Shown here piece after piece: positions 54,068 through 64,000 of a stretch of DNA of 64,000 bases. The position numbers and the translations under genes are program-made. The notes beneath the pieces were generated by a model. The model saw nothing but the letters and a program-made list of their open reading frames with translations. It did no database searches and was not told the DNA's origin. Within the stretch, counting starts at the first letter, position 1; the number at the start of each line of letters is the position of its first letter. Source of the stretch: Castanea sativa (Eukaryota; Streptophyta; Magnoliopsida; Fagales; Fagaceae); the NCBI RefSeq assembly GCF_040712315.1, contig NC_134021.1:25505501-25569500 (forward strand). Direction: 5' to 3'.

Positions 54068-55531
54068 TTATGGGATGATTGTTAGGATGTTGATAATATG
54101 AGCTTGGAAATAATGCCTCAGCTTCCTAGAAGCCGTAATCAAGGCAAAAGCTAGCTTTTCCATCATCGGGTATCGTCCTTCTGCTCCTCTCATCGCACGA
54201 CTTGTGTAATAAATCAGTTTCTGGATTCTCCCTTCTTCTCTGACCAACGCCGAGCTTACTGCGTGTGGGGACACCGCCAAGTACAAATACAACTCTTCTC
54301 CCGGTACAGACGGACTCAGCAACGGCGCTGTCATGAGATATGTCTTCAAGTCTTGGAAGGCCTTTTGACATTCGTCTGTCCACTCAAATGCCTTCCTGAG
54401 GACTTTAAAGAATGGCAAACACTTGTCAGTGACTTTCGACACAAACCTGTTAAGGACGGCAACTTGTTCGGTAAAAGATTGGACTTCCTTGATATTTTTC
54501 GGTGGTTCCATATTCAGTATCGCCTGGATTTTGTCCGGATTTACTTCAATTCCTCTATGCGAAATCATGAACCCCAAAAACTTCCCCAACGACACTCCGA
54601 AAGCACACTTGCTTGGATTTAATTTCATGTTATACCGCCGAAGTGTATTAAAAGTCTCTTGAAGGTCATCCAGATGATTTCCCTCGTCCAGGCTCTTTTC
54701 CAGTATATTGTCTACATAAACCTCCACATTTCGCCCGATTTGAGGACGAAACATGTGGTTAACCAGTCTTTGGTAAGTTGCCCCTGCGTTCTTCAAACTG
54801 AAGCGCATTACTTTGTAGCAATACAACCCTTGACTTGTAATGAATGAGGTCTTTTCTTGATCCGCTTCGTCCATCTTTATCTGGTTGTAGCCTGAGAAGG
54901 CGTCCATGAAGCTCAGCACCCTGTGACCTGCTGTTGAGTCCACCAGCTGGTCAATGCGTGGCAATGGGTAACTATCCTTGGGGCAAGCTTTGTTTAAGTC
55001 AGTGAAGTCCACGCACATCCGCCACTTGCCGTTAGCTTTCTTCACCGTGACTACGTTCACCAACCAATCTGGATAATAAACTTCTCGAATGAACTCCGCG
55101 GAAACCAACTTCTGGACTTCTTCCTTGATGGCATTGTCTCGCTCAGGAGCAAAAATCCTTTTCTTCTGACGCACTGGTTTGGAATAGGGACACACATTTA
55201 GGCTGTGAGTAATAACACTTGGATCAATACTAGGCATATCTTCATGACTCCATGCAAAGACATCGAGACTTTTCTTCAAAAACTGGACCAAAGCATGCTT
55301 TGCCTCTTCTTCCATGCTCGCCCTAATTTTAGTGAACTTCTCAGGATGGTTCTCGTCCAAAGGGACGTCTTCTAACACCTCAGTGGGTTCTGCTGCGATC
55401 CCTCTCCCATCTATACTCATTGCCTGTATATGCTCGTCCATCGCCAGCATGGCTAAGTAGCACTCTCTGGCAGCCAATTGATCTCCTTGTACTTGGCCCA
55501 CTCCGTGCTCGGTCGGGAATTTGATGGACAA
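54068..55531 (-). pseudogene. Element D reverse transcriptase (long open frame, mutated active site)
   Basis: An open frame of 487 residues, the best preserved pol piece of this family here. Order: linker 'DVFAWSHEDMPSIDPSVITH', 'VKKANGKWRMCVDFTDLNKA', 'FMDAFSGYNQIKMDEADQEK', 'LKNAGATYQRLVNHMF', thumb and connection. The catalytic box reads YVDN where YVDD is required, so a metal-binding Asp is lost and the enzyme should be inactive despite the open frame. Element A keeps YVDD at this place. Confidence 0.9.
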
Positions 55532-55988
55532 GTGGTAGGTAGAGGTTACCGCCTTCTAGCTATTCAGAGTTGGTCTTCCAATAATTACATTATATGATGA
55601 TGCACAATCAACAACAAGGAAATTTACCTCCTTGGTTATCTTCTTTGGATATGTTCCAACGACCACTGGTAATGTGATGGTGCTCACTGGTTACACCTTC
55701 ATTCCTCCGAATCCCACCAATGGCGAATTTGCTGGTTGAAGCTGATCTCGTCCTAGCCTCATTTGTTGGAAGGCGGGGTAATATAAAATGTCCGCAGAAC
55801 TGCCATTGTCTATCAACACCCTCCTGGTCATGTAGTCAGCAATGAGTAGGGTGATGACTATCGCGTCATCGTGTGGGTGGTGAAGTCGTCCTGCGTCCTT
55901 GTCTGTGAACGTAATGGCCTGCTCGTCTACCCCCTTGTCTTAGGAGGTCGTCCAGACAGCTGGATGTTCTGCACCACCTTCAGGTATG
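55532..55988 (-). pseudogene. Element D protease fragment
   Basis: Matches the protease region of element A (19441-19960), including the sense of 'VLIDNGSSADILYY' near 55800. It is cut at about 55988, where copia LTR sequence starts. Stops lie near 55556 and 55695. Confidence 0.82.
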
Positions 55989-57197
55989 AGTAAGGAGTTA
56001 CTAAAGTATATATTTATGAAATTGAATTTCATCAATATACGATGAATAACATAAAGGATTAAACTGGGTACTCAAGGATTAAGATGTAGTAATCTTCAAA
56101 GTGGCAGTCTATATTCATGACTTTGTATTACTACGAATATTTTAATGAAGGGGTTGCATGTATAATAAAGTCTTGGGATATAATTTATTAATAAGGCCTA
56201 GAGTGCAATTATATTTATATAGTGATATTAAATATAATTAATGGTAACTTTGGACTTGTCAAGAGTTGACGGAAAAGCCCAAGGCCCATTGGAGCTAGTG
56301 TCTTATTGGTCCCTTTTGGTCCCACTCCAAGCCACACACTAAAGCCCAATTGGAAAGGCCCAATAGGCCAGCCCAATTAGATAATCAGTTAGTTATAAAG
56401 GGAGAAACATACAAAATTTTTATAAGTGAAAATAAGAAATAGGTGTGTATGTGAGAGTGAGACACACTTTTATTCTCCCTTTGAAAACTGATTGAGAGAC
56501 CACACGTCTTGGGCGTAAAGTGGAATTGGAGTGAAGATTAAAAGTGTTCCTAAGTGCTTCTAATATTTGTTTTGAATTTCTCTACACCAAGGTACGCTAT
56601 CTTGTTCTTAAATTCTGAAATTTACATAGTGCACGTTATCAATCATGAATGAAATAGATCCTTATTTATTGCTTCCGCTATGTGTTTTGTATGAGATATA
56701 TAACCAGTTTTTTCCTACAATTGGTATCAGAGCCAGGTTTTCATCTCATGATTGTATAATATGTGATTGAATTTTAGAATTTATGAAAACCATTATCTTT
56801 GTTTTTTCAATTTTCTGCATCAAGTTATGGTGTTGTGTCATGGTTTTTAATTTTCATGGAATCCGTATATATATATTGCAAGTGGAATTGAATAGTGCCA
56901 GATCTTGTTAACGGTGCCGTGTCTTTGTCGTTGCTTGGATACAGTTATTCATTGTTAAAGTAACTGTAATGCTCATTGCACCGCTTGGACAATAAATGAT
57001 TGCACCGTTTGGTCTTTACCGTATGGCTTGCATGTTTTGCATGTTTGACAATTCCATATTAATAGTCTATACGGATTTGATGACACATGCACACCAAGGA
57101 CGTTGTTGCACTTTTTGGCTTGGAATGGGAGCTTTGGTTGCCAACTTGCATGCATATATAAAGGAGTCCATTTGCATATAGAATCCTTATATTATGG
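55989..57197 (+). mobile_element. Ty1/copia element E remnant (partial 5' LTR and leader)
   Basis: 55989-56719 matches the last 740 bp of the element F LTR (57878-58619); the first 680 bp of the LTR is missing at the junction with element D. The primer site TGGTATCAGAGC lies at 56722-56733, complementary to initiator Met-tRNA. The leader follows for about 465 bp and is cut at 57197 by the 5' LTR of element F. No coding part of E is in the window. Confidence 0.87.
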
Positions 57198-58619
57198 TGT
57201 TAGGATTAGTGCCTTTAAATCCTATTGTATGATGCTATGTATGACATTATGTATGACATGATGTATGACTTAATATTGTAATTGATAAAGTTATTTTATT
57301 ATTATCTAAAATAATGGTAACATGAATATGAGACATTATCATATAGTCCATGAGATGCATTGTATGTGATTTATGTGAAAAGTCACAGAAGATGTAAATC
57401 ACAAGTTCTTTGTAAACTCAGAATTTATAGTTCGTAGTCGGTGATGAAATTGGGCATTTCATCTGCGAAGACTATAACGTGTCAACTAAGATGATTTGTT
57501 TTGATCATGGAAGTGGAGACTTCTAGTTGATATGTTGATATGTTTTAAGAGTTAAGACATATTGAACAGGACCGCTGTGAGATTTATTATTCTCCTAATG
57601 ACTATCAAATGAATAATAACTCACGACTTCTATTTGCATGAACTCTTAATCCTGAGAGAATAATGGACCTGATCATGAAGTGTAGGTTGCTTTGATATAT
57701 TAGGAGTGAGACCTGAAGTGACGGTCAAAACCTCAGTATGTTGGGTAGCCACATTTAGTGTTGATGGAATATATATTCTCAAGATGGAATTCATAGTCTC
57801 TTAATAGAGATATAAAATATTCCCTTGAGATAAGTTTAATGGTTTCAGTTATTCAGAGAGTTAGGCCTAACCACTTTAGTAAGAAATTACTAAAGTATAT
57901 ATTTATGAAATTGGATTTCATAAATATATAATGAATAACTTTAAAGAATTAAACCGGGTACTCAAGGATAAGATGTGGTAATTTACAAAGTGGCAGTCTA
58001 CATTTATGACTTTGTGTTACTACGAATATTTTATGAAGGGGTTACGTGTATAATAAAGTATTGGGATATAATTTATTAATAAGGCCTAGAGTGCAATTAT
58101 ATTTATATAGTGGTATTAAATATAATTAATGGTAACTTTGGACTTGTCAAGAGTTGACGGAAAAGCCCAAGGCCCATTGGAGCTAGTGTCTTATTGATCC
58201 CTTTTGGTCCCACTCCAAGCCACACACTAAAGCCCAATTGGAAAGGCCCAATAGGCCAGCCCAATTAGATAATCAGTTAGTTATAAAGGGAGAAACATAC
58301 AGAATTTTTATTAGAAGAGATTAGAAAAGAAAAAGAAACGGTGTGTGAGAGAGTGTGAGACACACTTTCATTCTCCCTTTGAAAAACTGATTGAGAGACC
58401 ACACATCTTGGGCGTAAAGTGGAATTGGAGTGAAGATTAAAAGTGTTCCCAAGTGCTTCTAATCTTTGTTTTGAATTTCTCCACACCAAGGTATGCTATC
58501 TTGTTCTTAAATTCTGAAATTTACATAGTGCACGTTATCAATCATGAATGAAATAGATCCTTGTTTGTTGCTTCCGCTGTGGGTTTTGCATGAGATGCAA
58601 AACCAGAATTTTTCCTTCA
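57198..58619 (+). repeat. Element F 5' LTR
   Basis: 1,422 bp, begins TGTTAGGATTAGTGCC and ends TTTCCTTCA. The 3' LTR at 63929 begins with the same sequence. A short internal repeat of 'tatgacattatgtatgac' type follows the start. Confidence 0.92.
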
Positions 58620-58621
58620 AT

Positions 58622-58633
58622 TGGTATCAGAGC
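58622..58633 (+). other. Primer-binding site of element F
   Basis: TGGTATCAGAGC, the site complementary to initiator methionyl-tRNA used by most plant copia elements, three bases inside the LTR. Confidence 0.93.
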
Positions 58634-60065
58634 CAGGTTTTCATATCATGATTGTATAGCGTGTGATTGAATTTTAGAATTTAAGAAAACTGTTATCTTT
58701 GTGTTTTTCATATTTCTGCATAGAGATATTGTTCCATAAATCTTGTGTGCATTGATAAATATATGTGATATATTGTTTTACATGTGCACGGATTGGTCAT
58801 TGATTCAATAACCATTAATGGAAAACTTAGTTTGTAATATATATTGCAAGTGAGATTGAATATTGTACCGTGTCTTCGTGATGGCCATTGATAGATTGCC
58901 ATGAATCCACACGGATTGCATTGTTTTTATGGTGGTTATTGATTGTTCAAATAACTGCTTTGTAACTACCATATTTGTGATTCGTCAATGCACTGCTTGG
59001 ATATCATGCATGGTTTGCATGGCTTGGACGTTATTTCATGGATTGTTATTGCATGGTTTGTCCGTGTGGATTGCATGTGGATTGTTTTTCTGTGTGGATT
59101 GCATATGGATTGCATGTGGATTGTTATTTCATGGACGTTATTTCATGCATTGTTTTGAAGAAAGTGAATCCGTGTGGATTCACATCTTCTGACAACTATA
59201 TATATATATATATATATTATAATATATTTAATACATATATATAACGTAATGTAATTAAATATATATTATATATATTAATTTGTATATTATATTATATATA
59301 AAATAATATAGATTTTTATATATAATAAAGATTTTTATTACGTTATATATATTTATATATATTAATGCTAGTTTAATGAAATTTATTCCTAATGAGATTA
59401 GGATTATATTTGTTCACGTGTCTAGCATTATTATAGTTTTTGATCTTAAAAACCTTTATTTTAAAATATCTAGTGGGAGAGAGATTCAAGGGTTGGATCT
59501 CACGGCCTCCATTGTTGGTTCATAGTAGTGTGAAATATATACTTTGTCTTTGCCTCGAGCTTAGCATTCCATGCGGAGAGTATTTATTTCATGGTCCTAC
59601 AAAATTGAATTTCCTGGTTTATAGTGGTTTGATAAACACATTGTCTTAGCTTCGAGTTTTGCATTCCATGCGGAGGGTGTTTTATCATGGTACTACAAAA
59701 TAAGCCTGTTAAAGGGATGAAATGTGGTTACACATAATTCTAGACAATGGTATACACTAGACTAAGTATTATAGTATCCTCTAGGCTGAGTTCTAACTAT
59801 TATTACTTAGAGGCTAAATGTAAAACGACATATTATTAGTGTTTGATAAGAGTTATCATGATAGCACTAATAATGAGAATAGTTCTTAATCAATCATAGT
59901 ATTTTATGTTCACTCTATGCTGAGGGATATTGAATATGAGATTGGGTTGTCGTTGCATATTTTATTTTATGGTTTTATTAAGGTTCCATATTATATGCTT
60001 TTATGCTAAATTGATAATGTCCAATTTACTTATTATATTCATGTTTATTATTTTCAGATTTTGTC
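58634..60065 (+). other. Leader of element F
   Basis: About 1.4 kb without gene content. It includes short repeats of 'tgtggattgcatatggattg' type at about 59065-59125, a TA-rich block at 59196-59370, and a duplicated segment 'gcattccatgcgga' (59566 and 59661). The start matches the leader of remnant E. Confidence 0.75.
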
Positions 60066-60385
60066 ATGGCATCATTTAGCCCACTTGTTTCTATTCTTAA
60101 CCAAAACAAACTGACTGGATCCAACTATGTTGATTGGAAAAGAAATTTGGACATTGTTCTTACTGCTGAAGAGCACAAATATGTGCTTACTTAACCATGT
60201 CCCACCTTTCCTTCATTAGATGCTCCTCTTGAGGAAAAACAACGATATGATCGTTGGCAGAAATCTAATGAGATGGCTAAGTGCTACATCCTAGCATCTA
60301 TCTCAAATGTTCTACAACATCAAATGCAGGATGTAGAACTTGCTTCGGACATAATGCATAGTCTGAAGGAGATGTTTGGTGAGCG
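60066..60385 (+). pseudogene. Element F gag, N-terminal part
   Basis: Starts MASFSPLVSILNQNKLTGSN at 60066, the usual copia gag opening with 'YVDWKRNLDIVL'. A TAA at 60192-60194 interrupts it. At about 60382 the frame jumps from 'KEMFGE' to 'GADIDGES', so a block of the capsid region is deleted here. The rest of gag follows in the next open frame. Confidence 0.87.
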
Positions 60386-62103
60386 GTGCCGACATTGATG
60401 GAGAATCCCAAGTGGATATGATACTCCAGTCACTACCAGAATCATTCAAGGAATTCAGACTCAATTATAATATGAACAAAAAGATTTATTCTTTGTCTAA
60501 ATTAATGAATGAGTTAGTGGCGGTGGAAGGCATCCTTGGTACTTCTAGTATTGAAGCCAATGTGGGTGAAGCTTTTACTTCTCAACCTAAGTCGAAAGGC
60601 AAGGGTAAGAAGAAGAAGAAGAAGGACTTCACTAAGAAAGATGGTAAACAAATTGCCTTAGGGGTTGCCAACAAAGGAAAGAAAACCAAAGGAAAGTGTT
60701 TCCATTGTGGTGAGAAAGGGCATTGGAAGAGGAATTGTCCAACATTCAAGGCTGCCAAGAATAAAGGTATGAAAAGTTCATTTCTTCTTGAAATATGTTC
60801 GGTACAGAATCCAACAGATTCCTGGTGTGTGGATTCAGGTTGTACTAATCATATCTGCAATTCTTTGCAGGGGTTCCAGGAGACCAGAAAGTTGAATGAG
60901 GGAGAACTATTTCTTACTTTGGCTGATGGGAGCAAGATTCCGGTTGAAGCTGTTGGAGTGTTTAATTTGTGTTTTAAGTCTAGAGTTTTAATATTGGAAG
61001 ACTGTTTGTATGTACCTAATGTTCGTAGGAATTTAATTTCTGCAACTTACTTAGGTAAACATGGATATTGTATTATCCTGAAAGACAATGTTGTAATAAA
61101 GAAGGATAAAGTGTTTATCTGTTCTGGCAATATTGTGGATGGTCTTTATATTTTAACTCTTGATAAGCATGAATTATACAATTCTGAATTAGATAGTAGC
61201 TCTCATGTGAAATCATTAAAGAGAAAGTTTCCTTCTACTAGTGATGCATATCTATGGCACTTGCGTTTAGGTCATATTAATTCAAGTAGGATTCAAAGAC
61301 TAATCAAAGATGGACTTTTACAGCCCATGGACTTTGATGGTTTTCCAGTTTGCGAATCTTGTTTGGAAGGTAAGATGACCAAACGACCTTTTAATGCAAA
61401 GGGTAGAAAAGCCCAAGATTTGCTAGAACTAGTACATTCAGATGTATGTGGTCCTATGTCAATTCAAGCAAGAGGTGACTATGAGTATTTCATTACTTTC
61501 ACTGATGATTACTCTAGATTTGGTTATGTGTACCTAATGAAACGGAAGTCTGAAGCCTTTGAAAAGTTCAAAGAGTTTAGGGCTGAAGTTGAGAATCAAT
61601 TGGGTAAACACATAAAGGCCATTCGATCTGATCGAGGTGGCGAATACCTTCTTGGTGATTTTAAGGATTACTTGACTGAAAATAGGATTATATCCCAATT
61701 GACTGCACCTGGAACTCCACAACAAAATGGTGTAGCAGAAAGAAGGAATAGGACTCTTTTAGATATGGTTAGGTCCATGTTGCGTTATTCGACTGTACCA
61801 ATTTCTTTTTGGGGATATGCCTTAAATACTGCAATGTATCTTCTGAATTTAGTACCTTCGAAGTCTATTCCTAAAACACCTGTAGAGTTGTGGAATGGGC
61901 GTAAGCCTAGTATGAGACATCTCCACATTTGGGGTTGTCCAGCACATGTGTTGAAAGGAAAGTCTGACAAGTTACAGTCTAAAACAGAAGTGGTATTTTT
62001 TGTAGGGTATCCAAAGGAACAGTTGGAGGTTTATTCTATAGTCATAAGGATAATAAAGTGTTTGTTAGCACAAATGCCAAATTCTTGGAAAATGAATATA
62101 TGA
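60376..62103 (+). pseudogene. Element F gag C-terminus, protease and integrase
   Basis: A 575-residue open frame. In order: capsid remainder 'VDMILQSLPESFKEFRLNYN', Lys-rich stretch, zinc knuckle 'CFHCGEKGHWKRNC' (60697-60738), protease active site 'SWCVDSGCTNHIC', GAG pre-integrase 'LWHLRLGHINSSRI' with 'CESCLEGK', and integrase 'HSDVCGPM', 'TDDYSRFGYVYL', 'IRSDRGGEY', 'GTPQQNGVAERRNRTLLDM'. All three DDE residues are present. A one-base loss at about 62017 shifts the frame, ending it at 62103. The sequence is Tnt1-like within copia; I do not assign a lineage. Confidence 0.93.
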
Positions 62104-62666
62104 ATAATTTTACTCCGAGAAGTAGAGTTGTCTTGGCTGAAATGAATGAACCTGTAGTTGAACAACCAATGGATGAAACTAGGGATGATGTGACTGTATT
62201 AGATACACCACAAGATACTACTCATGAGATGTCTAGTACACAGGTGCCTCGTCGTAGTGGGAGAATTATTCGGCCTCCTATAAGATTCATAGGTTTGGGA
62301 GAAACTTATGAGACTATCTCAGAAGAGGCTGAATCGGATCCTTACACTTATGATGAAGCAATGAATGATATAGATGCACATCATTGGGTCCAAGCTATGA
62401 GATCTGAATTGGATTCTATGGATTCCAATCATGTATGGGATCTTGTAAAGGCACCTAACGGCATTAAACCTGTTGGTTGCAAATGGGTTTACAAGAGGAA
62501 GAGAGGGATTGATGGAAAGGTTGAAACCTTTAAAGCAAGACTAGTGGCGAAAGGGTATACACAAAAAGAAGGTATTGATTATGATGAAACTTTTTCGCCA
62601 GTAGCCATGCTTAAATCTATCAAAATTCTCTTATCCATTGCTACTCATTATGATTATGAGATTTGA
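62058..62666 (+). pseudogene. Element F integrase end and reverse transcriptase start
   Basis: Continues pol in the next frame: 'FVSTNAKFLENEYMNNF', the acidic connector 'QVPRRSGRIIRPP', and the RT opening 'HWVQAMRSELDSMDSNHVW', 'VGCKWVYKRKRGIDGKVE' and 'ARLVAKGYTQKEGIDYDETF'. A TGA at 62664-62666 stands where copia RTs have Trp before 'QMDVKTAFLNG'. Confidence 0.92.
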
Positions 62667-62669
62667 CAA

Positions 62670-63914
62670 ATGGATGTTAAGACTGCATTTCTCAATGGCA
62701 ATCTTGAAGAAGAAATATACATGTTGCAACCAGAAGGTTTCATAGCAAAGAACCAAGACCATATGGTATGCAAGTTGAATAGGTCCATTTATGGACTTAA
62801 ACAAGCATCTAGGTCATGGAACATCAGATTTGATCAAGCAATCAAGTCATTTGGTTTTGAACAAAATCTTGAGGAACCATGTGTGTACAAAAGACATCGA
62901 GACAAAGTAGTAATGTTCCTAGTGCTTTATGTTGATGATATCCTACTCATTGGGAATGATGTAGGGGTAATGTCATCGGTTAAAGTTTGGTTGTCAAGCC
63001 AATTTGATATGAAGGACTTGGGTGAGGCTAACTTTATTCTAGGGATCAAGCTTTGGCGAGATCGCAAGAATAAGATGTTAGGCTTATCACAAGCTAGATA
63101 TATAGATAAGGTTCTAGAACGGTTTAGCATGCAAAACTCCAAGAAAGGATTGCTTCCTTTTAGACATGGAGTTCCTTTGTCTGATGACCAAAGGCCTAAG
63201 ACTCAAGAGGAAGAAAATATGATGAGACAAGTTCCTTATGCTTCTGCAGTGGGAAGTCTCATGTATGCCATGCTTTGTACTAGACTAGATATTTGTTATT
63301 CAGTTGGCATGGTCAGCCGATATCAATCAAATTCAGGACCAAAACATTGGCAAGCTGTAAAGTATATTCTCAAGTATCTTAGAAGAACGAGAGATTATAT
63401 GCTTGTTTACCATAGTGAGGATTTGATTCTCATTGGTTATACAGATTCAGACTTTCAGTCAGATCTAGATTTCAGAAAATCCACTTCAGGATGTGTTTTC
63501 ACCTTGGGAGGTGGAGCCATAAGTTGGAGGAGTGTTAAGCAATCTTGTATTGCGGACTCCACCATGGAAGCCGAGTACGTTGCTGCTTGTGAAGCAGCAA
63601 AGGAGGCTGTTTGGTTCAAGAAATTCCTTTCTGATCTTGGTGTTGTAAGAATGGAGCAACTTCCCATCACATTGTTTTGCGACAATAGTGGAGCGGTTGC
63701 ACAATCCAAAGATCCAAGGAATCACAAGAAAGGAAAGCACATTGAGAGGAAGTACCACATCATTCGAGACATTGTTGCTCGTGGAGATGTTGTGGTAGCA
63801 AAGATTGAAAGTGCAAATAATCTAGCAGATCCTTTTACCAAAGCCTTACCTCAAAGGACTTTTGAGTCACATTTGGAGGGAATGAGAGTTAGATTAGTGC
63901 ACAATAGTCTTTAG
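62670..63914 (+). pseudogene. Element F reverse transcriptase core and RNase H
   Basis: A 414-residue open frame beginning MDVKTAFLNGNLEEEIYM. The catalytic box 'YVDDILLIGND' (about 62929) is intact. RNase H follows with 'YTDSDFQSDLDFRKSTSGC', 'STMEAEYVAACEAAKEAVW' and 'LFCDNSGAVAQSKDP', ending 'EGMRVRLVHNSL' at 63914, the natural end. It is cut off from the rest of pol by the upstream TGA. Confidence 0.93.
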
Positions 63915-63928
63915 GGCAAGTGGGAGAT
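63915..63928 (+). other. Polypurine tract of element F
   Basis: GGGCAAGTGGGAGAT directly before the 3' LTR, in the standard copia position. Confidence 0.88.
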
Positions 63929-64000
63929 TGTTAGGATTAGTGCCCTTAAATCCTATTGTATGATGCTATGTATGACATTATGTATGACATGATGTATGAC
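63929..64000 (+). repeat. Element F 3' LTR, first 72 bp
   Basis: Starts TGTTAGGATTAGTGCCC, near-identical to 57198 onward; the window ends inside it. Confidence 0.92.

Larger units (their letters stand above)
48011..55988 (-). mobile_element. Ty3/gypsy element D, family A, 5'-truncated
   Basis: Same family as element A (close nucleotide match in pol, spacer, antisense gene and LTR). Present on the minus strand: part of the protease, RT, RNase H, integrase, the spacer, the antisense gene and the 3' LTR. Gag, the primer site and the 5' LTR are absent: at about 55988 homology to A stops in mid-protease and copia LTR sequence begins. No second target duplication can be found, as expected for a deletion junction. 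Confidence 0.9.
57198..64000 (+). mobile_element. Ty1/copia element F, continues beyond the window
   Basis: 5' LTR 57198-58619, primer site, long leader, gag, pol in copia order (protease, integrase, RT, RNase H), polypurine tract, and the first 72 bp of the 3' LTR. Same family as remnant E, in whose leader it lies. The coding region has a stop and a deletion in gag, one frameshift and one nonsense codon, so this copy is defective. Its right end and target duplication are outside the window. Confidence 0.93.

Noticed and set aside
56973..57181. Overlapping ORFs in the element E leader
   Set aside because: Short, on both strands, in a non-coding leader, and without any domain.
58929..59244. 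ORFs rich in Cys/Trp/Met in the element F leader
   Set aside because: Produced by short 'gtggattgcat' repeats; leaders of copia elements are non-coding.

Overview
The window is nuclear DNA of a flowering plant, most likely a woody eudicot (inference; the species cannot be named from this). It is AT-rich and intron-bearing. It holds Ty3/gypsy, Ty1/copia, CACTA, hAT, TRIM, SINE and LINE relics, plus genes typical of plants: a plastid enoyl-ACP reductase, a plant-type cyclin L and an NSE4 kleisin.

Layout. 1-22.4 kb is a three-level nest: an old LINE reverse-transcriptase relic is split by gypsy element A (1947-22171, target duplication AATGT), and A is split by gypsy element B (8044-18365, target duplication CCTTC). 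Both lie on the minus strand. 22.4-25.7 kb is a degenerate 25-31 bp minisatellite whose two halves are in opposite orientation, interrupted by a solo LTR of family A (target duplication GGGTG). 27-31.6 kb is a decayed cyclin-L gene that keeps its introns; a TRIM and a hAT-like element sit in two of them. 33.3-39.4 kb is an apparently intact 12-coding-exon gene for chloroplast enoyl-ACP reductase, with one GC-AG intron. 42.8-45.8 kb (minus) is an apparently intact 7-exon NSE4 gene of the SMC5/6 complex. 46.4-47.9 kb is a non-autonomous CACTA element full of short palindromes (target duplication GAA). 48.0-56.0 kb is gypsy element D, same family as A, truncated and fused to copia remnant E. 57.2-64.0 kb is copia element F, same family as E and inserted in its leader; it runs off the window.

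How parts relate. Host genes occupy only the middle third. ENR serves plastid fatty-acid synthesis and NSE4 serves DNA repair; nothing links the two. The most unusual signal is in the gypsy elements. A, B and D each carry, between integrase and 3' LTR, a gene on the strand opposite to gag-pol. Each copy has a G-box, then a TATA box, an ATG 167-185 bp after the TATA box, and a GT-AG intron just before a C-terminal coiled coil. All three copies are now broken, but the shared design across two element families argues for a once-functional antisense gene. Extra antisense ORFs are known in Tat-lineage gypsy elements. What deserves checking is the promoter, the shared intron position and the conserved GTCGTCC/GGACGAC hairpins.
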